A model generated the notes under the pieces. That model saw only the letters and a program-made list of their open reading frames with translations, was not told the origin of the DNA and ran no database searches. Shown here one piece after another: positions 32,848 to 42,199 of a DNA stretch of 64,000 bases (its first letter is position 1; every line of letters begins with the position of its first letter). A program made the position numbers and the translations under genes. This DNA comes from Spongiivirga sp046524175 (GTDB lineage: Bacteria > Bacteroidota > Bacteroidia > Flavobacteriales > Flavobacteriaceae), in assembly GCF_046524175.1 (NCBI RefSeq), contig NZ_JBEFZF010000007.1, forward strand, positions 1-64,000, read 5' to 3'.

Positions 32848-33663
32848 TCAAACTTTTCGATTATAAATAGCAGCAACGTCTAAATTCAACATCAATTTTA
32901 CGCGGTCATATAATTCGGGTAGCTTTTCTTTAAAAGCTTGTGGGGTTTCAAAAAAACATTCAAATACTACTGATAAAAACTCATATTGGTTTTCAAAACC
33001 ATAATCCCTAAAATAACCAAGCTTTAACACCCGTTCTTTTACCTCCGGTTGTGCTAGGGTTTGAAGTAAATTGGTGAATTGCCTTGCAAAAAGCTGACAA
33101 CTTGCAGTAGGATTTATTTTACAACTAAAAAAAAGCGCATGGGTAAACTCATGAATTCCCAAATTAAAATTATCATCAGTTATTTCAATTCCACGTTTAA
33201 AGTCCTTCCATGAAAGCACAACCACTCGAGCAGCAGGATTATGTTCGCCTTTGTGGTACTTCTGCGTGATATTAGATAGATATTCATCCGGATTAACAAT
33301 AATAGTATCAACACTATCATATAAATATCCCCGCATGCCAAAAGTGAGCATTACAGGAATAGTCCCTATCAGGACTTTTTTGTCATGAGTAAGCTCTAGA
33401 TCATTGCCAATAAAACGATGATTCTTTATAAATTGTTTTAGCCGATAATCAAAAAATCGTTTTTCATTGACGGTCAGTTTGGAATAAAAGATATTATTTT
33501 TTGCAATAAAAACTTTCCATTGTTTTGGAAGTACCTCTGGTGTAAACGGAAAATGAACAAAAAAAGGTTTGTTGAAAATACGAATGTAAATTCGCTCCAA
33601 ATAAATAGGAGATATTAAAATAACTGAAGCGCCAATTAACCAAGAAATAGTAGATATTTCCAT
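32848..33663 (-). CDS. MtfA-family zinc-dependent peptidase
   Basis: The 271-residue protein has an N-terminal membrane anchor (ISWLIGASVILISPIYL) and a zinc peptidase domain. The metal site is HEFTH at residues 171-175 in NLGIHEFTHALFF. The flanking WKVFIAKNNIFYSKL and the late FLSVVFECFFETPQAFKEKL fit the MtfA/M90 family; the E in VFECFF is the likely third ligand. E. coli MtfA acts on the glucose PTS regulator Mlc, which is not expected here, so the substrate is unknown. It is divergent from the DUF2721 gene. Confidence 0.85.
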   Translation of the reverse strand: MEISTISWLIGASVILISPIYLERIYIRIFNKPFFVHFPFTPEVLPKQWKVFIAKNNIFYSKLTVNEKRFFDYRLKQFIKNHRFIGNDLELTHDKKVLIGTIPVMLTFGMRGYLYDSVDTIIVNPDEYLSNITQKYHKGEHNPAARVVVLSWKDFKRGIEITDDNFNLGIHEFTHALFFSCKINPTASCQLFARQFTNLLQTLAQPEVKERVLKLGYFRDYGFENQYEFLSVVFECFFETPQAFKEKLPELYDRVKLMLNLDVAAIYNRKV

Positions 33664-33729
33664 ACGTATGGAAAGATAGAAAAAATGAAATACTATTGGC
33701 TATATTTAGTAATCTTTAAAACTAGACTG

Positions 33730-34125
33730 ATGAATCTTACAATGAGTATCCCTGCGCTGCTATTTCCTGCTATCTCGCTTACTATGCTTGCATATAATGC
33801 ACGTTATTTAGCAATTGCGGCATTAATAAGACAACTACATAACGAATATCAACAAAAACTATCGGCTAATGTGGAATTACAAATAAAGAATTTACGCAAA
33901 CGATTACGACTCATTAAAAATATGCAAGCAGTAGCAATCATCAGTTTTTTAACCAGTGTTATAACAATGTTCTTGCTATATATTGAGCGTTTTGATCTTG
34001 CTAACATAGTATTTGGAATTAGCCTAGTATGTTTAATGATTTCATTATTTTTATCACTGGTTGAAGTGCAGATATCTACCAAAGCTTTATCCATACGGTT
34101 GGATAGTATTGAAGAGGGAAAATAA
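33730..34125 (+). CDS. DUF2721 family membrane protein
   Basis: This is a 131-residue inner-membrane protein of unknown function. It shows the family N-terminus SIPALLFPAISLTMLAYNAR, an amphipathic linker (RQLHNEYQQKL), then two close membrane helices (NMQAVAIISFLTSVITMFLL and ANIVFGISLVCLMISLFLSL). I place the start at the ATG giving MNLTMSIPALLFP because family members begin just before that segment; an in-frame ATG at 33685 would add 15 residues. Its end lies 10 bp from the convergent gene at 34136. Confidence 0.72.
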   Translation: MNLTMSIPALLFPAISLTMLAYNARYLAIAALIRQLHNEYQQKLSANVELQIKNLRKRLRLIKNMQAVAIISFLTSVITMFLLYIERFDLANIVFGISLVCLMISLFLSLVEVQISTKALSIRLDSIEEGK

Positions 34126-34135
34126 AAACTGCTTT

Positions 34136-36265
34136 CTACCATAAATACACCTCATCGACAAATAGCCAGGAGGGATTGCCTGCGCCAGGGTGCCATGACG
34201 GCAGCTTACCATAGTTTTTCACAACAACCTTAAAGTAGCGTGCTTCGGTTTCTGGCATTGCGAGGGTAACCTTTTTTAATTCGGCTACACCACCTTCTCC
34301 CTTACGAGAAATTGGCACTGATCCTACTTTCTTAAAGTTTGCATTCTCATTATTAGAAGCGTAGACAATTAACTCCTTCGGAAAGAAAATCCAACTTCCT
34401 ACATCCTCTAAAGAACTTATTGAAATATTGTCTACTGATTTTATTTCTCCTAAGTCAATGATACAATTCAGATCAACCCCATTATATCCTGTCCATTTTC
34501 CATCAGAAAATGTAGTTGTGGCCTCTTCAAGATCAAAAAGCTTACTTGCATCAGGATATTTCTTATCTGGTTGGTTTCTAATGGAAAAAGATGATACCTC
34601 ATACTTTACTTTGGCATATTCTTTTGTGAGAATATCACTCGATTTCCAACCATTCTTAATTGCAATAATTTTAAATGTTTTAGAGTGATCTAAAACAATT
34701 GTTTCATCTAAAACTTCAGACATTTCATTAGGTAAGGATCCGTCTAGCGTATAATGAAGTTTCACGCCTTTTAATCGGCTTTTGGCAGACACGTGTATCG
34801 TATCTTTAAACAGTGTTTTTATTGGCGTTACTAAAGGTACTTCAAGTTGACTTGCTTCTACAAATCCAGCAGGCAATTCGTTTTGAATTTCAACCTGATA
34901 TTCTTTTTCAAGAGCATTGGCTTTAGCTTGGTCCAAATTCGTTTTCCACGTATACAATCGATCAACATTTGCTGAAGCTAATAAATCCTTTATTCCAAGT
35001 TCGCTTACTTCCGTATGGTATACATTAAGCACCTTTAAGCGTTCTAACTTTTGTAATTTTTTGAGAGTTTTATTCCCAATAGCATTGCCATTAAGTCGCA
35101 AGGACTCCAGGTTCTTTAAATTAGCGAGCACAGCAGTCATCGTATCGTCAAGAGAAGCATTACTGAGATCGAGCTCGACTATTTGATCTTTGATATACAC
35201 CAACTTTTTCATGGATGCCGCAGAAGCTTTGCCACCAAGATACTTCACACTTAAACCAGCTTCTCCAGGTACAATTTCTACTACGCGATAACCTGACTCC
35301 CGCACCTCTTTTATGTCTGCAACTGAAGCTTTTCTAATTTCAACCTTATCAAAAACAAGGTACTTATTCAGCTTTGTGCTCAACTTTTCATTTTCTTTAG
35401 TTTCTGTAACATAGCCTTCAAAATCAACGCCCTTTTCTATCCAATGTTTTATCAACCAAATTTCATCTTTAGTTAATTGTTCTTTTCCTTCTGGTGGCAT
35501 ATGCTTCTCATTTGCCAAGGGTAATAATAATCTTGAGTACAATAAGCTTTCCCCAGCTTTATTCGGCACTACAGTTACCCCAGTCTTCCCTCCTTTTAAA
35601 ATACCATCTTTTGATAATAATGACAATTCTCCTTTTTGTTTGGTCGCATTATGACATTGTACGCATTTTTTATCTAAAATTTTGCCCACCACATCTTGAT
35701 ACATTCTCAAGCTATCAATTACTTCAATCGTACGCTCTTTTTTCGGAGCAGTAGCATATTCAGTAAGGAAATTATCTCCATGAGTCAAGACACTCCCAAA
35801 GTGACCCGCAAAACCCACCAAAACTAAGGTAGTAACGAAAAATGGAAGAAAAATTTTGTTTTTCTGAAAGGCTTTTGAAATACTTATATAAAAAAGAACA
35901 GAGGCAAGCACCGCTGTCGCAATTCCTGTATACAAATGAATATCCAGTACGTTCTTTTCATAACCCCCCTCTAATGACAGAAAATATCCAAGAAAACAAG
36001 TCATTATTGCGAAAAACGAGCTTAGCCCGAGTAGGTTTCTAATTGTTACTTCTGGGTAATTTTTTTGAATTCTCCCTAATATGTCAATAATAAAAGTGAT
36101 TATTAATCCACCTATTGGTAGATGCAATAATAGCGGATGAAATCGGCCGAAAAAGAGAATAAATCTAGGAGTATCTTCGGTGTTAGTTGCATAAACAGTA
36201 AGCAAGCTAAAGAGTATTGGCATTCCAAAAAAAAGTATCCTATATGCTTGATTGCTATTTCTCAT
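34136..36265 (-). CDS. DUF2231 / cytochrome c-like (PSCyt1) / LRR / chitobiase-C / discoidin-like protein
   Basis: The 709-residue membrane-anchored protein is a mosaic. Residues 1-165 hold four to five helices with HPLLLHLPIGGLIITFIIDI, the DUF2231 pattern. Residues about 195-290 form a PSCyt1-type haem domain (KKCVQCHNATKQKGELSL, MPPEGKEQLT). Leucine-rich segments follow (LKNLESLRLNGNAIGNKTLK, LERLKVLNVYHTEVSELGIK). Next comes a chitobiase/FN3-like domain (LHYTLDGSLPNEM) and a terminal discoidin-like domain ending LPSWHPGAGNPSWLFVDEVY. It is the last gene of a five-gene operon, overlapping the previous stop by one base. Electron transfer coupled to carbohydrate binding is a reasonable guess, not shown. 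Confidence 0.85.
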   Translation of the reverse strand: MRNSNQAYRILFFGMPILFSLLTVYATNTEDTPRFILFFGRFHPLLLHLPIGGLIITFIIDILGRIQKNYPEVTIRNLLGLSSFFAIMTCFLGYFLSLEGGYEKNVLDIHLYTGIATAVLASVLFYISISKAFQKNKIFLPFFVTTLVLVGFAGHFGSVLTHGDNFLTEYATAPKKERTIEVIDSLRMYQDVVGKILDKKCVQCHNATKQKGELSLLSKDGILKGGKTGVTVVPNKAGESLLYSRLLLPLANEKHMPPEGKEQLTKDEIWLIKHWIEKGVDFEGYVTETKENEKLSTKLNKYLVFDKVEIRKASVADIKEVRESGYRVVEIVPGEAGLSVKYLGGKASAASMKKLVYIKDQIVELDLSNASLDDTMTAVLANLKNLESLRLNGNAIGNKTLKKLQKLERLKVLNVYHTEVSELGIKDLLASANVDRLYTWKTNLDQAKANALEKEYQVEIQNELPAGFVEASQLEVPLVTPIKTLFKDTIHVSAKSRLKGVKLHYTLDGSLPNEMSEVLDETIVLDHSKTFKIIAIKNGWKSSDILTKEYAKVKYEVSSFSIRNQPDKKYPDASKLFDLEEATTTFSDGKWTGYNGVDLNCIIDLGEIKSVDNISISSLEDVGSWIFFPKELIVYASNNENANFKKVGSVPISRKGEGGVAELKKVTLAMPETEARYFKVVVKNYGKLPSWHPGAGNPSWLFVDEVYLW

Positions 36266-37050
36266 TAATTAAAAATCCATTCGTCCATAAATAACCAGGC
36301 ATTTAATCCTTTTCCAGGATGCCAATTAGGAATCTTAGTCTGGTTTTTAACCAAGATGTCAATATTATTTACTTCTTTACCTATATTAACCACTACATCG
36401 GCAAGTTGCAATGACGACTCGTTTACTAGCTGATGTATATCCGTTGTGATGGTATCTCTTTTATTTACTATTACCCTTACACTTTCAGGTGGGAAAATCC
36501 ATGCGCTCACATCTATCAAATAGCCAACAGTGAGTTTTTCAATAAACTGTTTGTCTTTAAAGCTAATCCTAGTATTTGCAATAGTATCATACCCCATCCA
36601 TTGTCGGTCAATATATTTTATGGTGGCCTTTTCACCATTTATCAAGGTATTCGTTCCTAGACCGGGATACTTAGGATTAGGCATTGTGATTGGATTTATC
36701 GTCCTCGGCTCAATACCCTTTTTATATAATTTGAGTTCCACAACTGCACTTGGCTTCCAATCCTTATGAAACGCTTTAAATCTATACACTCCTTCATTTT
36801 TTATAACCAAGGTATCGAGATACTTAGCAGATTTTTTTGTCGGATCTGAGCTATCATTGGTATAAAAAACTTCGACGTCTTTGGGCTCTAATGATGCTAT
36901 TACCCTTACAGAAGAATCGATAATCGCATTGGAAATACGCACTCTAGGACTAGCTAAAGCTATCTCATTCTGTTGCAAGAAGTTATTTTTATTCGATTCT
37001 TTGCAACTGGATAACAGCAAAAACCCAAAACAAATAAGAACATATCTCAT
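36265..37050 (-). CDS. lipoprotein with chitobiase-C-like and discoidin-like domains
   Basis: This 261-residue lipoprotein has a signal MRYVLICFGFLLLSSC (Cys at 16). Residues about 30-110 resemble the C-terminal beta domain of chitobiase (VEVFYTNDSSDPTKKSAKYL, YRFKAFHKDWKPSAVVEL). Residues about 125-261 resemble a discoidin/F5-8 type C fold and end PNWHPGKGLNAWLFMDEWIF. Both domains match the C-terminal half of the next gene. The start is fixed by the ATGA overlap with the stop of the upstream NHL gene (37047-37050); an in-frame ATG at 37092 would run into that gene and bury the signal peptide. Confidence 0.8.
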   Translation of the reverse strand: MRYVLICFGFLLLSSCKESNKNNFLQQNEIALASPRVRISNAIIDSSVRVIASLEPKDVEVFYTNDSSDPTKKSAKYLDTLVIKNEGVYRFKAFHKDWKPSAVVELKLYKKGIEPRTINPITMPNPKYPGLGTNTLINGEKATIKYIDRQWMGYDTIANTRISFKDKQFIEKLTVGYLIDVSAWIFPPESVRVIVNKRDTITTDIHQLVNESSLQLADVVVNIGKEVNNIDILVKNQTKIPNWHPGKGLNAWLFMDEWIFN

Positions 37051-38090
37051 ACACGAGTTAATTTTATGGGATATGTTTTTCCTGAATTCCATTGTGCAAC
37101 ATACATATTCTCATCATCATCAATACAAACATCATGCGGATGTTGAAATAGTCTGATGGTTTGGTACAATTCCTGTAAATCTCCATTTTTGTAGCAAGGA
37201 GCCGTAGCTCCGGGACATGATACTACTTCATTCTTGTCATTGATAATTAATACGAAACCAGAATCTGCCTGATGCGCGTTTTTAGATTGTAGTACGGCAA
37301 AATAAACGTCTTTTTTATGAATAACTGGCCTACAAATTAATGCGCCGGGAACATTGATTGTTTCGATATAATCTCCTTGCAAACTGAATCTTTTTAGCTG
37401 ATTCATTTCTCGAGCTGTTATCAAAAGTGATGGATTCGTTCTATCCCTATTATCGTAGCAAATACCATGGGCATTCAAAAACTGTTCGTTTGATGTACCT
37501 TTTCCTCCAAAAATATTCAATAATTCTCCTTTATAGTTATAGTGAATTATATGTTGTTTCCCATAGCCGTCAGCCACATAAATATCCCCATTTTCTACAA
37601 CAGTAGTTTCTGTTGGATTAAACTCGTCCTTACTTTCATATTTTCCACTTTCTAGAGGAAAATCAATTTCAAAAACTACCTTACCGTCAATGGTTGTTTT
37701 AATGATTTGATGGCGTTCATAGTCGGTTATCAACAAAAAATCTGTGCCATTTTCTTTTACCAAAGTCAAACCATGTGCACCAGGATAGTTTGTACCCCAG
37801 GTTTCGATAAGTTTACCTGATTTGTCATATACAATCAGGTTGTTTTTGACATGATTCGTTAATAATAAGATTCGACCTTTAGAGTCTTGCACCATTTCGT
37901 GACAGTCGTTCACTGGAGTTATAAAAGGATCTAAGTTTCCCCAATTTAGGTCTACCTTATATTGATGTGAATTGTGACCAATAATCACATCTTTTGAATT
38001 ATTTATTGAAAACGCCTTGGCATAACTTGGGCATGTAAGGAATCCCAAAGTAGCGAGAGAAGATTGTTTTAAGAATTTTCTGCGGCTCAT
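37047..38090 (-). CDS. NHL-repeat / six-bladed beta-propeller protein with Tat-like signal
   Basis: The 347-residue exported protein starts with a twin-arginine signal (MSRRKFLKQSSLATLGFLTC). The body is a beta propeller of NHL type: DCHEMVQDSKGRILLLTNHV, GAHGLTLVKENGTDFLLITD, TVVENGDIYVADGYGKQHII, LNAHGICYDNRDRTNPSLLI and HPHDVCIDDDENMYVAQWNS. These repeats often form ligand-binding or lyase scaffolds. It is the third gene of the five-gene operon, 6 bp after the DUF1501 gene and overlapping the next gene by 4 bp. A substrate is not evident. Confidence 0.83.
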   Translation of the reverse strand: MSRRKFLKQSSLATLGFLTCPSYAKAFSINNSKDVIIGHNSHQYKVDLNWGNLDPFITPVNDCHEMVQDSKGRILLLTNHVKNNLIVYDKSGKLIETWGTNYPGAHGLTLVKENGTDFLLITDYERHQIIKTTIDGKVVFEIDFPLESGKYESKDEFNPTETTVVENGDIYVADGYGKQHIIHYNYKGELLNIFGGKGTSNEQFLNAHGICYDNRDRTNPSLLITAREMNQLKRFSLQGDYIETINVPGALICRPVIHKKDVYFAVLQSKNAHQADSGFVLIINDKNEVVSCPGATAPCYKNGDLQELYQTIRLFQHPHDVCIDDDENMYVAQWNSGKTYPIKLTRV

Positions 38091-38096
38091 GTAGTA

Positions 38097-39554
38097 TTAA
38101 GTAAGTAGGTCGTGTATTACATGTCCTGAAACATCCGTTAATCGGAATCTACGACCTTGATGCTTATAGGTGAATTTGGTGTGATCGACTCCCATTAAAT
38201 GCATCATTGTAGCTTGCAAATCATGAACATGAACCGGGTCTTTTGCAATATTATAACCAAAATCGTCAGTCTCTCCATAAGTAAACCCCGGTTTTACACC
38301 ACCACCGGCCATAAACATAGTAAAGCATTTTGGGTGATGATCTCTTCCGTAATTAGTTTCAGTAAGAGTGCCTTGACTATAATTAGTACGACCAAACTCA
38401 CCACCCCAAATCACTAAAGTATCTTCCAGCAAGCCACGTTGCTTAAGGTCTAATATTAAAGCAGCGGTAGCCTGATCAATATCTTTAGCCTGTTTTTCAA
38501 TTTGAGTTGGTAGATTTTCGTGCTGGTCCCATCCCATATGGTACAATTGTACAAACCGAACATCTTTTTCAACAAGTCTGCGCGCTAATAAACAATTAGC
38601 AGCATACGTTCCAGGTGTTGTCGCATTCGCTCCATACATTTGAATAATGTGATCGGGTTCATTTTCAATATTCATTGTTTCAGGCACTGAGGTTTGCATA
38701 CGGTAAGCCATTTCGTATTGAGCAATACGACTGTTGATCTCAGGATCACCGAATTCCTTCTCCTGTTTTTCGTTGAGTTCACTAATATGATCGAGCATTT
38801 TTCTTCTTTCGGCACGAGTCATCCCTTCTGGATCTTTTAAATAAAGAACCGGATCTTTACCTGACCTAAACTGAACTCCTTGATGAAGCGAACTTAAAAA
38901 CCCATTTCCCCATAATCTAGAATACAATGGTTGCGATAAAGGTCTTCCTGTTCCTCGAGAAAGCAGCACAGTAAAAGTTGGTAAGTTTTCATTTAAACTG
39001 CCTAGTCCATAACTAAGCCACGAACCTATACTCGGCCTGCCTGCTTGTTGTGATCCCGTTTGAAAAAAAGTGATAGCCGGATCGTGATTAATTGCCTCAG
39101 TATGCATTGATTTCACAAAACATAACTCATCAACAATTTTGGCGGTATATGGCATTAAATCACTAACCCATGCTCTTGACTCTCCATACTGCTTAAAATT
39201 GAAATTGCTTCCCACTAGTGGAAAACTGTCCTGCCCAGAGGTCATACCCGTAAGTCGTTGTCCTTGTCTAACCGAATCAGGTAAGTCTTGCCCCCTTAAT
39301 TTGTTAAGCAGTGGTTTGTAATCAAAAAGTTCCAATTGAGATGGCCCTCCACTTTGAAAAAGATATATAACACGTTTCGCTTTTGGAGCAAAATGCGGCA
39401 AATTCATTCCCGCTAAAGGAGCATCAGCCACCTCAGCTACTGAAGAAAACGGATCTAACAAAGAGGCAGTAGCTAGCCCACCAATTCCCAAACCTAACTT
39501 CTTCAGGAAATGCCTTCGATTGTTATTTAAAAAGTGTTTTGCAATCTCATCCAT
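38097..39554 (-). CDS. DUF1501 domain protein with Tat-like signal
   Basis: This 485-residue exported protein of the DUF1501 family (PF07394) is related in fold to sulfatases and alkaline phosphatases. The N-terminus carries a twin-arginine motif (NNRRHFLKKLGLGIGGLATA). Family motifs include KAKRVIYLFQSGGPSQLELF, SMHTEAINHDPAITFFQTGS, RPSIGSWLSYGLGSLNENLP, RFVQLYHMGWDQHENLPTQI, VIWGGEFGRTNYSQGT and the terminal DLQATMMHLMGVDHTKFTYK. DUF1501 genes nearly always follow a PSCyt1-DUF1549-DUF1553 gene, as here (4-bp gap). The enzymatic activity is unknown; the clusters are especially abundant in Planctomycetes. Confidence 0.92.
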   Translation of the reverse strand: MDEIAKHFLNNNRRHFLKKLGLGIGGLATASLLDPFSSVAEVADAPLAGMNLPHFAPKAKRVIYLFQSGGPSQLELFDYKPLLNKLRGQDLPDSVRQGQRLTGMTSGQDSFPLVGSNFNFKQYGESRAWVSDLMPYTAKIVDELCFVKSMHTEAINHDPAITFFQTGSQQAGRPSIGSWLSYGLGSLNENLPTFTVLLSRGTGRPLSQPLYSRLWGNGFLSSLHQGVQFRSGKDPVLYLKDPEGMTRAERRKMLDHISELNEKQEKEFGDPEINSRIAQYEMAYRMQTSVPETMNIENEPDHIIQMYGANATTPGTYAANCLLARRLVEKDVRFVQLYHMGWDQHENLPTQIEKQAKDIDQATAALILDLKQRGLLEDTLVIWGGEFGRTNYSQGTLTETNYGRDHHPKCFTMFMAGGGVKPGFTYGETDDFGYNIAKDPVHVHDLQATMMHLMGVDHTKFTYKHQGRRFRLTDVSGHVIHDLLT

Positions 39555-39558
39555 TATA

Positions 39559-41913
39559 CTATCCTTTTACAATAGCTTCGTCCAAATTAAATATCAAACT
39601 TGTCAACATACTAAAAGCATATATATCATCTTTAGAAAGATTACTGCTTTCTTCAAAGCTAATTACTACTTCTGCCTTCTTTTCGTTATTATAGTTAGAC
39701 TTGGCATCGTTTAAAAATGATTGCAAATTCTCTATCTCCAATTCATTAGGGAAGCGAGTGGTAATTTTTCTAAAAACGTATTTGATCTTGTCTTCCTCCG
39801 AAAGCAATGCATCGTTTAAAACTTGGATAGCCAAAGCTTGAGAAGCCTCCATTAATTGTGGGTCATTAAGCATAACCAATGCCTGCAAAGGGGTACTTGT
39901 TTTTTGACGTTCAACAGAGCAAAAATCTCTTGTCGCAGCATCAAAGGTAAGCATTGATGGCGGCGGTACCGTTCGTTTCCAAAAGGTATATAAGCTTCTA
40001 CGATACAGGTTTTCACCAGAATCCATAATATACTCAGTTAATCCTTGACCGGAAGTTGTTTCTGCCCAAAGCCCCGGAGGCTGATAAGGTTTTACGCTTG
40101 GCCCGCCCACTTTCTTGACCAATAAACCGCTTACGGCAAGTGCATTATCTCGAATCATTTCAGCGGTTAATTTTTGGCGAGAACTTCTCGCCAACCATTT
40201 ATTATAAGGATCAGCTTTCAAAAGATCTTTACTGGCTTTTGATGTTTGTTGATAGGTATTTGACATGACCATTCGCTTCAACATTTTTTTAATATCCCAG
40301 CCTTCCTCTCTAAATGTTATTGCCAACCAATCTAACAGCTCAGGATGAGATGGCAGCGCTCCTTGATTTCCAAAATCCGAACTAGAAGCAACAATTCCTG
40401 TCCCGAAAATTTGCTGCCACAATCTATTCACTGCAACCCTAGCAGTAAGTGGATTATTCTCGTCAAATAACCAGTTAGATAGTCCTAGTCTATTCTTTTC
40501 AAACCCTTCAAAATTGAGTACCGCTTCAGGTGTATTAACTTGTACTTCTTCTCCTGGAGCATCATAAGACCCTCGTTTTAAAACAAATGTCTTACGCAAA
40601 GGGGCATCATCTTTCATTACCATTAGTTTAATTTCTGGAATAGTATCCGGCATATTGATGAATGATAGTAATTCATCCACCTTCTTTTGAGTAATCTTGA
40701 CATTAGGTTCTGGAATTTCGCCATATTCAATTCGGCCTTTCTCATTTACTTTATTGAAGAATCCGTAAAACCCAAAATATTCTTTCTGTGAAATTGGGTC
40801 GTATTTATGATCATGACATTGCGCACACTCCATGGTCAGTCCTAATAATGACTTCGAAACTGTATTAGTTCTATCTAAAACATATTCTACCCGATATTCC
40901 TCATCAATAACTCCTCCTTCTTGAGTAATCTTATGATTTCTGTTGAACCCAGTTGCAATAATTTGTTCTAAGCTTGCATCGGGAAGCAAATCGCCGGCTA
41001 ATTGCCATTGTACAAATTCATCGTAGGGAAGGTTTCTATTAAAAGCACTAATCACCCAGTCACGCCAAGGCCACATAACACGCTCTAGGTCATCTTGATA
41101 ACCATGTGTATCGGAGTAACGTGCAACATCTAGCCAGCTTACGGCCATATGTTCGCCGTAATCTGTTGAAGCAAGCAAGCTATCTACAACAGTTTCGAAG
41201 GCATTTGGACTTTTATTATTCAAGAATCTATCAATAGCTTTGATAGTAGGTGGCAAGCCAGTTAAATCAAAATGAACGCGTCGCAAAAGCTTCTCCTTAC
41301 TAGCTTTTTCTGATTGAACTAAACCTTGTTGTTCTAGTTTATTAATAATGAAATGATCAATTTCGTTGGATACGGCTGCTGCATCAGAAACTATTGGTAT
41401 TTCACTTTTTTGCGGTGGAACAAATGCCCAATGCTCTTTCCAAACTGCACCTTGTTCAATCCAACGAGTTAAAATCTCTTTTTCATAACCATTTAAAGAA
41501 AGATTAGATTCTTCCGGCGGCATTTTCATTTCAGAATCAGATGTATGAATGCGTTTTACCAACAAGCTATTCACTGTATCACCAGGAACTATGGCATATT
41601 TATCAAGTTGTTTCCCTATAGCAGCGTAGGCACCTTCTTTAGTATCTAATCGTAGATTTGCTTCGCGTGTTCCTTCGTCAGGACCATGGCATAGATAACA
41701 TCGATCTGATAGAATAGGTTTTACATCAAAAATATAATCGATTGTTTCGGGAATAGATGCTTCCTTTTTGTCATTTTCTTGAGTAGTAGCCGATACTACC
41801 ACATATTCTTCACCTTGATCATTCCTTAAATACTTAAAGAACATTACAAGTAAAAAAGGTACTGCAAAATATAGTAGCCAATTAAATGATTTATTTCGTT
41901 TTCTCTCTTTCAA
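39559..41913 (-). CDS. PSCyt1-DUF1549-DUF1553 cytochrome-like protein
   Basis: The 784-residue protein is anchored by one N-terminal helix (NWLLYFAVPFLLVMFFKYL-like). A PSCyt1 haem domain has the CxxCH motif in DRCYLCHGPDEGTREANLRL with PGDTVNSLLVKRI and MPPEESNLS. DUF1549 follows (LLRRVHFDLTGLPPTIKAID, MAVSWLDVARYSDTHGYQDD) with a second CxxCH in MECAQCHDHKYDPISQKEYF. DUF1553 ends the chain (ARVAVNRLWQQIFGTGIVAS, PSHPELLDWLAITFREEGWD). It is the first gene of the five-gene minus-strand operon ending at 34136. The family is common in Planctomycetes, where it is often next to sulfatase or glycan genes; its reaction is unknown. Confidence 0.93.
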   Translation of the reverse strand: MKERKRNKSFNWLLYFAVPFLLVMFFKYLRNDQGEEYVVVSATTQENDKKEASIPETIDYIFDVKPILSDRCYLCHGPDEGTREANLRLDTKEGAYAAIGKQLDKYAIVPGDTVNSLLVKRIHTSDSEMKMPPEESNLSLNGYEKEILTRWIEQGAVWKEHWAFVPPQKSEIPIVSDAAAVSNEIDHFIINKLEQQGLVQSEKASKEKLLRRVHFDLTGLPPTIKAIDRFLNNKSPNAFETVVDSLLASTDYGEHMAVSWLDVARYSDTHGYQDDLERVMWPWRDWVISAFNRNLPYDEFVQWQLAGDLLPDASLEQIIATGFNRNHKITQEGGVIDEEYRVEYVLDRTNTVSKSLLGLTMECAQCHDHKYDPISQKEYFGFYGFFNKVNEKGRIEYGEIPEPNVKITQKKVDELLSFINMPDTIPEIKLMVMKDDAPLRKTFVLKRGSYDAPGEEVQVNTPEAVLNFEGFEKNRLGLSNWLFDENNPLTARVAVNRLWQQIFGTGIVASSSDFGNQGALPSHPELLDWLAITFREEGWDIKKMLKRMVMSNTYQQTSKASKDLLKADPYNKWLARSSRQKLTAEMIRDNALAVSGLLVKKVGGPSVKPYQPPGLWAETTSGQGLTEYIMDSGENLYRRSLYTFWKRTVPPPSMLTFDAATRDFCSVERQKTSTPLQALVMLNDPQLMEASQALAIQVLNDALLSEEDKIKYVFRKITTRFPNELEIENLQSFLNDAKSNYNNEKKAEVVISFEESSNLSKDDIYAFSMLTSLIFNLDEAIVKG

Positions 41914-42199
41914 AGGAACAATCTATTTGACTTTTAAAACAACTTAATCTACCCTTACAAGATAGTAATTAAGTTAAAAATAGTAGTTCGTACTTTGGTA
42001 TCTATTAAAGTTTTAACAAGTATGATTAAGCTGGCACAAAAAATCAAAATAGCTAGTGTAGTTGAAACTTATATATATGCAGCTAATGGAGTTTTAAATA
42101 AAATAACTCATAATGTTGAATTGATATGAATACGCCCGTAAACGATTATCGACGTTCATGGATTTTTTCTTTTAACAAAGCCATTTTTTTTAAATATTT

